A DNA stretch of 64,000 bases, from positions 48,153 through 112,152 of the forward strand of contig CAMDMZ010000010.1 in assembly GCA_945902805.1 (NCBI GenBank). The letters run 5' to 3'. The stretch is from Propionivibrio dicarboxylicus (lineage in GTDB: Bacteria > Pseudomonadota > Gammaproteobacteria > Burkholderiales > Rhodocyclaceae). Below, piece by piece: positions 58,395 to 64,000 of the stretch. How positions within the stretch are numbered: position 1 is the stretch's first letter; every line of letters begins with the position of its first letter. A program made the position numbers and the translations under genes. Under the pieces are notes generated by a model. The model saw nothing but the letters and a program-made list of their open reading frames with translations. It made no database searches and had not been told where the DNA came from.

Positions 58395-58670
58395 TTAATC
58401 GTCCGGGGCAACCAGTCCGTCAAGTTGGTTCGCCATAATCTTTGCAGCTTTGCAGTTATCGGCAAATGCGTAGATTTTTTCGATAAGACGAGTGCAACCT
58501 TCTTGATGCAACATCACGGCCAGGTCACGAAGCGCCATTTCGTCAGAAGTATTCGTGATGGCCGGATCCATCTTTTGGAGATAGGACAACCACACTGAAG
58601 CAAACACCCCCGACTTGCCATTTTCAGAGGATTCTTTCCGGAGGAAATGTATCAGCGGGCAGTTTTTCAT
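58395..58670 (-). CDS. Hypothetical small cytosolic protein
   Basis: A 91-residue frame from the ATG at 58670, mostly helical, with three Cys (NCPLIHF, QEGCTRL, DNCKAAK) and an acidic end (DGLVAPDD). No Shine-Dalgarno is obvious and no family is recognised. It lies in a region of broken genes, so it may itself be a remnant. Confidence 0.4.
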   Translation of the reverse strand: MKNCPLIHFLRKESSENGKSGVFASVWLSYLQKMDPAITNTSDEMALRDLAVMLHQEGCTRLIEKIYAFADNCKAAKIMANQLDGLVAPDD

Positions 58671-58884
58671 GGTCGATATCGCGTGTGGTTCATCGCTTCC
58701 TCTTGCCAATCAGTCAGGCAATATCGAGGGCTATGTCTATGTAAAGACGATAGCAATAATCCAGTGGAAACGAAATCCGCCGTATATGTTAGAAGGCTGA
58801 CATATATATGGCAGATACCATAATAAATCTATCGGATAATACTGTTCCTCTGACTGAATCCTCATGCTTGCATGCGGATCCGCG

Positions 58885-60363
58885 TCAATCACCGAGCAGA
58901 TCGTGATCAATGGCGTATCGGGTGACCTCGGCCGCTGTGTGCAGATTCAGTTTCTGCATCATTGCGCGGCGGTGAGATATGGCCGTCGCTGTAGCAATCT
59001 GCAAGCTTTTGGCGATTTCTGCGGAGGTGAGGCCCGTGGCGATAAGTTCCAGCATCTGACGTTGCCGGCGGGTAAGGCTCTCGAATGTCTCGTCCTTGGA
59101 GGACGTGGCCGCTGGGTTGTCTATATCGCCATCTGATGCGGCTTCACGCATCAAAGATTCGATTCGCTGCAGCAGGCTGATACCTTCATTGCCCAAGCGT
59201 TTCCGGCCAGTAATATCGAGCACGGTGCCTACCACGCGAATGGCCTTGCTTTCCGCATCGCGCTCCATGACCCGCCCCCGGGTGGATATCCAGATCCAGT
59301 GCCCATCCTTATGCCGCAAGCGATGCTCGTTTTGTATGGCCGGGGTTTCTCCATTCAGGTGAGCTATCAGATCAGACCGGAGCTTCAGTTTGTCATGCGG
59401 GTTTGTCAGGCTTTCCCAAGTCTTCATGTGCGGAGCGAAATCCTGGTCACCATAGCCAAGAATCGCATACCAGCGCTTGTCATATACAACGGTTCCAGTG
59501 GGAATGTGCCAGTCCCATAAGGCCAGATTGGATCCGCTCAGGGCAAGTTCGAGGCGCTCCTTGCTTTCCTGCAGCGCGAGTTCCATGAGCTTGCGATCCG
59601 TAATATCTTGATTTGTACCAAACAGTTCCAGAATTTCTCCTTTGCTGTTCCTGACGACTTCAGCAGCGGAACAAACATACCGCACCGCGCCATCGGGCCT
59701 GACAATGCGGTGTTCCATGCCGGAAAACTGGTGCTCGCCACCGAGCACTCCCTTGAGATATTCCTCAATGCGATGACAATCATCGGGGTGTACTGCCGCC
59801 ATAAACGAGTCGTAGCTGGGTGTGAAGCTCTCGGGGGATACGCCAAATATCCGATATTGTTCCGCTGACCAGACATTCTGGCCTGTCGCCGGTTGCCAAC
59901 TCCAACTGCCGACATGAACCAGCTCGTGAGCATGTTTCAGGGCTTGCTCAATCGAGATGCGTTCAGTGGCATCGTATAGCGATACCAGATACAGATTGCC
60001 AAAATCGGCGCCAAGTGGGGAGATCGTCAGCAGCACGATCCGTTTTTGTCCATCTTTAGCCGAGATGTCGACCTGCTTGGGGGCTGCATCCTTGAGGTTT
60101 GCCTTATGCGCCTGAAGGCATTGTTGCCAGCTATCTTTTATTTGACGACGATAGTGGGCCTCTGGAAACAACTTTGACCACCATTGCTTCATGGTCGGGA
60201 GGTCTGCATGTGTATAGCCGAACAATCCCGAAAATGATGTATTCAGGTAGGTAATTGTTTCCTGCCGATCAATCACTGCACAGGGCAGCGGGATGGCTTC
60301 TACGATGGCTTCGTACATATTTTCAGTTGGCTCAGTGTCAACTGTTATTGCAACCGACCCCAT
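58885..60363 (-). CDS. PAS-PAS-PAS-LuxR transcription regulator
   Basis: A 492-residue soluble protein with three PAS/PAC modules (about 15-140, 150-265, 275-390; VHPDDCHRIEEYLKGVLGGE and WDWHIPTGTVVYDKRW are typical PAS_3 motifs) and a C-terminal LuxR-type helix-turn-helix (LTRRQRQMLELIATGLTSAE, IAKSLQIATATAISHRRAMM). It has neither a receiver nor a kinase domain, so it should sense directly, perhaps through a PAS cofactor. A Shine-Dalgarno-like AAGGGTAG precedes the ATG. It is divergent from the small periplasmic protein gene across 270 bp. Confidence 0.85.
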   Translation of the reverse strand: MGSVAITVDTEPTENMYEAIVEAIPLPCAVIDRQETITYLNTSFSGLFGYTHADLPTMKQWWSKLFPEAHYRRQIKDSWQQCLQAHKANLKDAAPKQVDISAKDGQKRIVLLTISPLGADFGNLYLVSLYDATERISIEQALKHAHELVHVGSWSWQPATGQNVWSAEQYRIFGVSPESFTPSYDSFMAAVHPDDCHRIEEYLKGVLGGEHQFSGMEHRIVRPDGAVRYVCSAAEVVRNSKGEILELFGTNQDITDRKLMELALQESKERLELALSGSNLALWDWHIPTGTVVYDKRWYAILGYGDQDFAPHMKTWESLTNPHDKLKLRSDLIAHLNGETPAIQNEHRLRHKDGHWIWISTRGRVMERDAESKAIRVVGTVLDITGRKRLGNEGISLLQRIESLMREAASDGDIDNPAATSSKDETFESLTRRQRQMLELIATGLTSAEIAKSLQIATATAISHRRAMMQKLNLHTAAEVTRYAIDHDLLGD

Positions 60364-60633
60364 ACTACCCTTGCTTTTGCAGTGTGCTCAGGTAGTTCAA
60401 AAGAGTTCAACTGATTGAGTTTGGTTATTGGGGGTTGTAAGCCTCACTTACAAGTATAGGCGGGTTATTTTAGATTTGTCGCATATCATTGCTCCAATTG
60501 CAAGTATTTGTTGCTGGGTCAGTTTTACCGAAAATCGGGGCTATAAGAGAAGTGGAGGTTTGAAGTGGGCACGATGTGGCAATTCAAACTCAGAGGTTGT
60601 TTCGAGTTACTTTTGTTTGATGTGGAGAAAAAA
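60364..60633. promoter_or_regulatory. Divergent intergenic region
   Basis: The 270 bp between the PAS-LuxR gene and the small periplasmic protein gene is AT-rich and likely holds both promoters. No element is clear enough to name. The LuxR-type regulator could act here, as inferred from position only. Confidence 0.35.
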
Positions 60634-60963
60634 ATGACCAAGAACACCGTAAAAATCATGTTATCTGCCATCGCACTAGGCTTGATGACTTCTGGTGCTA
60701 TTGCCGCCGATGAACCCATTTACGGCAGTCAGATGATGACTAACCAAGAGCGGATGGAACAGCGCACGAAAATGAATGCTGCGAAAACAGCTCAGGAGCG
60801 CGAGCAGCTTCGATTGGAGCACCATGAGCAGATGCAGCTGCGTGCGAAAGAGCGTGGCGTTACTTTGCCGGATACGCCGCCTGCCCAAGGTGCCGGTATG
60901 CGTCAGGGCATGGGACCCGGTGGTGGAATGGGTGGCGGGATGGGTGGCGGTAGAGGCCGCTAA
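60634..60963 (+). CDS. Small secreted Met/Gly-rich protein
   Basis: The ATG at 60634 follows GGAG and gives 109 residues. A signal peptide (KNTVKIMLSAIALGLMTSGA ending AIAA) precedes a charged helical body (QERMEQRTKMNAAKTAQERE, HHEQMQLRAKERG) and a tail of GGGM repeats (GMGPGGGMGGGMGGGRGR). The His/Met/Glu-rich helix could bind metal, but no family is recognised with certainty. A perfect hairpin follows the stop. Confidence 0.75.
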   Translation: MTKNTVKIMLSAIALGLMTSGAIAADEPIYGSQMMTNQERMEQRTKMNAAKTAQEREQLRLEHHEQMQLRAKERGVTLPDTPPAQGAGMRQGMGPGGGMGGGMGGGRGR

Positions 60964-60979
60964 GCGCCACTGATGGATG

Positions 60980-61004
60980 GGGCATCAACAAGCAGTTGAT
61001 GCCC
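60980..61004 (+). terminator. Perfect 10-bp stem-loop between convergent genes
   Basis: GGGCATCAAC - AAGCA - GTTGATGCCC lies 17 bp after the stop of the small secreted protein gene and before the convergent hybrid-kinase remnant. There is no T-tract, so it may act as a weak or factor-assisted terminator. Confidence 0.55.
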
Positions 61005-61069
61005 TGTATCAAACCAAACGGACTGCCCCCCACCGACGGCCCCTCGGCCAAAGCCACCATATTGTCGCC

Positions 61070-62450
61070 CTATCCGGTCTGCCTCTGCTTGAGCGCGGCA
61101 AGAAACCTTTCTACCGCATCTTCCAGAGACTCGGCTTGTGCCAGAACCTCGGAGGGGTTGGCTTTCCCGGCATGCATGACCCGGAGCGCGGCCTTTTCCA
61201 GTTCCGGCGCATTGATATTTCCGGCCAGCCCCTTGAGGACATGGGCGATCTTGCCTATTGCGGCAATGTCACCAGCAACGATCAAATCGCGCAAAAGTTC
61301 AGCATCATTTCCGTGACTCTGGATAGTCATCGTCACCAGACGGTCGATGAACTCCGGTCGTGAATGGTAGCGACTGGCCAATGCCGCCCAGTCGACCACC
61401 AGATTGTTTGCTGACTTGGGTGTGGCATCTAACACCAGCGGCGGTACGGTCGGCTTGCCGTCCGGGGTTCTGGCATGATCCAGTACGGTTGCCACCAGTA
61501 TTTCGATATCAATCGGCTTGGTGATTGTCGCCACCATGCCGGCTGCCAGACATTTGTCGTGCTCTTCCTTCATAGCGTGGGCGGTCTGGCCGATGATCGG
61601 CAGTGTTGGGGCAATCTCCCGCAGCCTGCGGGTAGCTTCGACGCCATCCATCACCGGCATCTGGATATCCATCAGCACGGCATCGAATGCGTCACCCTGC
61701 TCGACGGCGTCGACGGCCTGCTGTCCGTCACCCACCATCGTGACTGCGGCGCCTTCCCGTTGGAGAAAGTCTTCCAGAACGATTTGATTCACGGAATTGT
61801 CTTCAACAGCCAGGATGCGCAGCCCGATTAGGCGCCGTTGCCCAATCGATTGTGACCGGATGCCTCTGGTCACCACCTGGTTGGTAACCCGCAATGGCAG
61901 GGTTAAGGTAAAGGTGCTGCCCTGTCCTAGTTCACTGGTAAGCGTCAACGTACCACCCATCATATCTGCCAACTTGCGGCTGATGGCTAGTCCCAGCCCC
62001 GTCCCCCCGAAATTTCGGGTGGTCGTACCGTCGGCCTGTTCAAAGGGCATGAACAGGCGGTCGATATGTTCCGGGGGGATGCCGATACCGCTGTCCTTCA
62101 CGCGGAAGATCAAGCGGTCTCCCTCGAGACAGGCCACAAGACGTGCTTCGCCTTGTTTCGTGAATTTGACGGCGTTTGAGAGCAGATTGAGGAGAATCTG
62201 GGAAATACGGACCGGATCGCCAAGGCAGGCGGTCGGCAAGTCAATGGCTTTCTCGCCGGTCAGTTTGATGTTCTTCGCCGCAGCTGGCCCTTCAAGGGTA
62301 CTGATTGCTTCATCCACCAGGAAGGCTGGATCGATGGGAACCGACTCGATGTTGAGCTTGCCGGCCTCTATCTTCGAGAAGTCCAGAATATCGTTGATGA
62401 TGGTCAGCAGCAGCTTGCCAGAGTCAAGGATGCGGGCAAAGGTCTCCGCA
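61070..62450 (-). pseudogene. Headless hybrid histidine kinase (HATPase-REC-HPT), 5' end lost
   Basis: The frame runs on the minus strand from about 62450 to a stop at 61070. It begins in the last part of HisKA (ARILDSGKLLLTIINDILDF), without the H-box, and continues with HATPase (NLLSNAVKFTKQG, KDSGIGIPPEHI, GGTGLGLAIS), a receiver (VLMDIQMPVMDGVEATRRL) and an HPT (HVLKGLAGNI). Beyond about 62450 the homology is replaced by an oppositely oriented rhodanese gene. Without its phosphoacceptor His it cannot autophosphorylate. Confidence 0.8.
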
Positions 62451-62819
62451 TTCGCTGTCTTGACACTGTTGAGCGTGCCATTTACCCCGGCCTCGGCGAA
62501 TGAGGCTGCTGTAAAAGTGATGGAGGAATACCTCGACTTCGTGGATTACGGCGGCGCGACCATCCTGCCCGAGCAGATTCCGAAAGACGACTGGAAGCGC
62601 TTCCATGTAATTGATGCACGCGACAAGGACCAGTTTGGCAAGGATCACATACCCGGGGCCGTCAATATCGAATGGCGCCAGGTGTTGGCTCAGCGTAGCT
62701 CAATTCCCAAAGACAAAGCGGTACTGATCTACTGCAATACCGGTTCGCTGTCGGCCCAGGCAGGGTTCGCCTTGCGTATTGCAGGGTATGAGAATGTCCG
62801 CATCCTGCAAGGTGGTTAA
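62430..62819 (+). CDS. Secreted rhodanese-like sulfurtransferase, ends altered
   Basis: From the ATG at 62430 a 129-residue frame has a signal-peptide-like start (VSAFAVLTLLSVPFTPASA) and one rhodanese domain: VIDARDKDQFGKDHIPGAVN, and the active Cys in LIYCNTGSLSAQAGF. It stops at RILQGG, before the usual final GxxxW helix. The first codons overlap the antisense remnant of the kinase, so the original start may have been lost and replaced at the junction. Periplasmic rhodaneses transfer sulfur; the partner is unknown. Confidence 0.65.
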   Translation: MRAKVSAFAVLTLLSVPFTPASANEAAVKVMEEYLDFVDYGGATILPEQIPKDDWKRFHVIDARDKDQFGKDHIPGAVNIEWRQVLAQRSSIPKDKAVLIYCNTGSLSAQAGFALRIAGYENVRILQGG

Positions 62820-62925
62820 CAACTATCGCTACAAACTCGGTCGTGGCACGCTGACCAAGGTCGGGGAATCGGAATACAAGACTGACCTGACTCGCATGAG
62901 CCTCAAGCCACGTCCCATTGTCTGA
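62820..62925 (+). pseudogene. C-terminal fragment of an unidentified protein
   Basis: In a different frame from the rhodanese, NNYRYKLGRGTLTKVGESEY and KTDLTRMSLKPRPIV run to a TGA at 62923-62925. The sequence looks like the tail of a larger protein joined to the truncated rhodanese. I cannot assign the family. It lies 17 bp upstream of the cytochrome c gene. Confidence 0.45.
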
Positions 62926-62942
62926 TTCAGAAAGGAAGCAAA

Positions 62943-63263
62943 ATGAAAGCTATTGCATGGATGTTGGCAGCCGGTTGCCTGTTATCAGGGACCGCCTCTG
63001 CCGCAACCGAAGCCGAGGCGATGGACATTGCCAAGAAAAATGGTTGCCTGGCCTGTCATTCCTTGGACAAGAAATTGGTCGGTCCGGCCTGGAACGAAGT
63101 TGGCAAGAAATACGCCGGTGATGCCGCCGCTGCTGAGCAACTGGCAGTGAAGGTCAAGAAAGGCACCAAGGGTACGTGGGGCGCCATTCCGATGCCGCCT
63201 AACGCCACTGTCAAGGATGCCGATATCAAGACTCTCGTCGCTTTTGTCCTGACGCTCAAGTAA
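62943..63263 (+). CDS. Class I cytochrome c (c551/c552 type)
   Basis: A 106-residue periplasmic electron carrier. The signal peptide ends SGTASA; the haem motif is CLACH in KKNGCLACHSLDKKLVGPAW, and the distal Met ligand lies in GAIPMPPN. Size and order match cytochrome c551/c552 (NirM type), donors to nitrite reductase or oxidases. AGGAAG precedes the ATG, and a strong terminator follows. Confidence 0.93.
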   Translation: MKAIAWMLAAGCLLSGTASAATEAEAMDIAKKNGCLACHSLDKKLVGPAWNEVGKKYAGDAAAAEQLAVKVKKGTKGTWGAIPMPPNATVKDADIKTLVAFVLTLK

Positions 63264-63284
63264 CTATCCCCCCCCAAGGAACTT

Positions 63285-63312
63285 CGGCGCGGCAGTAGTC
63301 GCGCCGTTTTTT
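63285..63312 (+). terminator. Rho-independent terminator after cytochrome c
   Basis: Stem CGGCGCG (63285-63291) pairs with CGCGCCG (63300-63306) around an 8-nt loop and is followed by TTTTTT. Confidence 0.9.
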
Positions 63313-63326
63313 CTGGAAAAATTGAA

Positions 63327-63497
63327 ATGGCGCTGACTGATACCTTTGGCCGGAAAATCGATTACCTTCGTTTATCGGTTACCGATCGATGCGACCTGCG
63401 GTGTGCCTATTGCATGACTTCGGGGTTCGATGATTACTCAATTCCTGACGACTGGTTGAGTTTTGAAGAACTGGTGGTAGCTTCTGGCAGGCTGTAA
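63327..63497 (+). pseudogene. moaA: MoaA N-terminal stub
   Basis: A 56-residue frame with the MoaA start ([17 protein letters not shown]) and a complete radical-SAM CX3CX2C cluster (CDLRCAYC), then [11 protein letters not shown] and a stop. Full MoaA is about 320-330 residues; the SAM-binding GGEP motif and everything after are missing and the following DNA is unrelated. MoaA makes the first intermediate of molybdenum cofactor; this copy must be inactive. Confidence 0.8.
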
Positions 63498-63651
63498 GCG
63501 TTGAGCAATCCTACCGCGATGTCGACCTTGAACTGCCAAGCAGACTGGAGGCCACTTGAGCGGATTTCAGTCCAATGTTCGGTAGCGCACATACACGGAC
63601 TCCAGAAAACTGTAGTATTGATCAGGCAGAGATGCTACATGGAGCCTCGGA

Positions 63652-64000
63652 ATGCCCCCTAAGATAGAAACCGCAAGTAATGTTGTACCCATCGTGACCG
63701 GCAACAGCGAACGGGATCCCGTTAATTCGGTCAATCCCAAAAGCGCTATTGATATTGAAAAATACATAGCGCGTTCTCCACTGCTATGCGACTTGCCGCA
63801 CCCAAGTATTGCGCGCCTCGCGCGGTCGACACATCAAATACGTGCCGAGCGAGGCAACATGGTCTTCCAAAAAGGCACCGCATGTATCGGTCTTTACATC
63901 ATCGTGACCGGGCAACTAAAGCTCGCCTTCCCTTCTCGAGGAGGCATCGAACGTGTGTTCACGATACTTGGTCAGGGCCAAACCTTTGACGAAGCCAGTT
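63652..64000 (+). CDS. Crp/Fnr-family regulator (3' end outside window)
   Basis: The frame from the ATG at 63652 (GGAG just upstream) runs off the window after 116 residues. It has a variable N-terminus and then the cNMP-like sensor domain: SPLLCDLPHPSIARLARSTH, IRAERGNMVFQKGTACIGLY, IIVTGQLKLAFPSRGGIERV, FTILGQGQTFDEAS. There is no Fnr-type Cys cluster at the N-terminus. The context of a cytochrome c and a moaA remnant would suit a Dnr-like nitrogen-oxide regulator, but the DNA-binding part is not visible. Confidence 0.8.
   Translation, partial: MPPKIETASNVVPIVTGNSERDPVNSVNPKSAIDIEKYIARSPLLCDLPHPSIARLARSTHQIRAERGNMVFQKGTACIGLYIIVTGQLKLAFPSRGGIERVFTILGQGQTFDEAS

Noticed and set aside
61797..62429. 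Plus-strand frame extending the rhodanese upstream
   Set aside because: It is the antisense of the kinase HATPase and receiver domains; the rhodanese signal peptide begins at 62430.
63601..63650. TTGATCAGGCAGAG upstream of the Crp/Fnr gene as an Fnr box
   Set aside because: Only the left half-site is present; the ATCAA half is missing.

Overview
The window reads as one contig from a GC-rich Gram-negative bacterium, most likely a betaproteobacterium of the Rhodocyclales/Nitrosomonadales type. This is inferred from a complete type II secretion operon, topoisomerase IV (parE/parC), an ActP-like symporter/histidine-kinase acetate sensor beside acetyl-CoA synthetase, many PAS-rich hybrid kinases and a class I cytochrome c. 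No rRNA, tRNA or CRISPR array was seen. The species cannot be named from the sequence alone.

Layout. 1-9.5 kb: signalling. A hybrid PAS histidine kinase cut by the window edge, a divergent REC-PAS protein, a TolC-type outer membrane protein, three tandem PhnD-like periplasmic binding proteins and a membrane histidine kinase. No ABC permease or ATPase is present, so the binding proteins probably serve sensing. 9.5-19.1 kb: nitroreductase and an acetate-switch locus (DUF294 nucleotidyltransferase, a membrane sensor fused to a DEDDh exonuclease, a single-domain response regulator, a CrbS-like symporter-kinase, a small membrane protein, acs). 19.3-29.9 kb: type II secretion operon gspCDEFGHIJKLMN, read right to left. 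30.0-37.8 kb: rmlBACD (dTDP-L-rhamnose), then parE-parC and a 45-residue membrane protein. 38.1-42.7 kb (minus): methyltransferase, thrC, hom, alanine aminotransferase. 42.8-47.0 kb (plus): Mth938-like protein, ArnD-like deacetylase, peroxiredoxin, DUF3616-like protein, TerB-like protein, EamA transporter. 47.2-56.3 kb (minus): Gly/Asn-rich secreted protein, hybrid kinase, FIST sensor, hydrolase, SrkA-like kinase, ComEC-like protein. 56.3-64.0 kb: a patchwork of broken or truncated genes (5'-truncated comEC, frameshifted OmpA-type gene, truncated sensor, headless hybrid kinase, rhodanese, moaA stub) among apparently intact ones (PAS-LuxR regulator, small periplasmic protein, cytochrome c, Crp/Fnr regulator running off the edge).

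The most unusual feature is a dispersed repeat of about 26 bp with core GTCGGTGCTGGCGGGACGG. It occurs at least eight times in the first 53 kb, seven times inside or ending a coding frame (hybrid kinase, PhnD-associated kinase, crbS, gspI, rmlA, and parC twice) and once abutting the srkA stop codon. It is read in different frames and orientations (as KVGAGGTA, KSRCWxDG or AVPPAPTF). In gspI it lies between two 36-bp direct repeats that duplicate the prepilin leader. At 9.46-9.52 kb it is paired with a diverged inverted copy that could form a hairpin between convergent genes. This looks like a short element that invades reading frames without breaking them.
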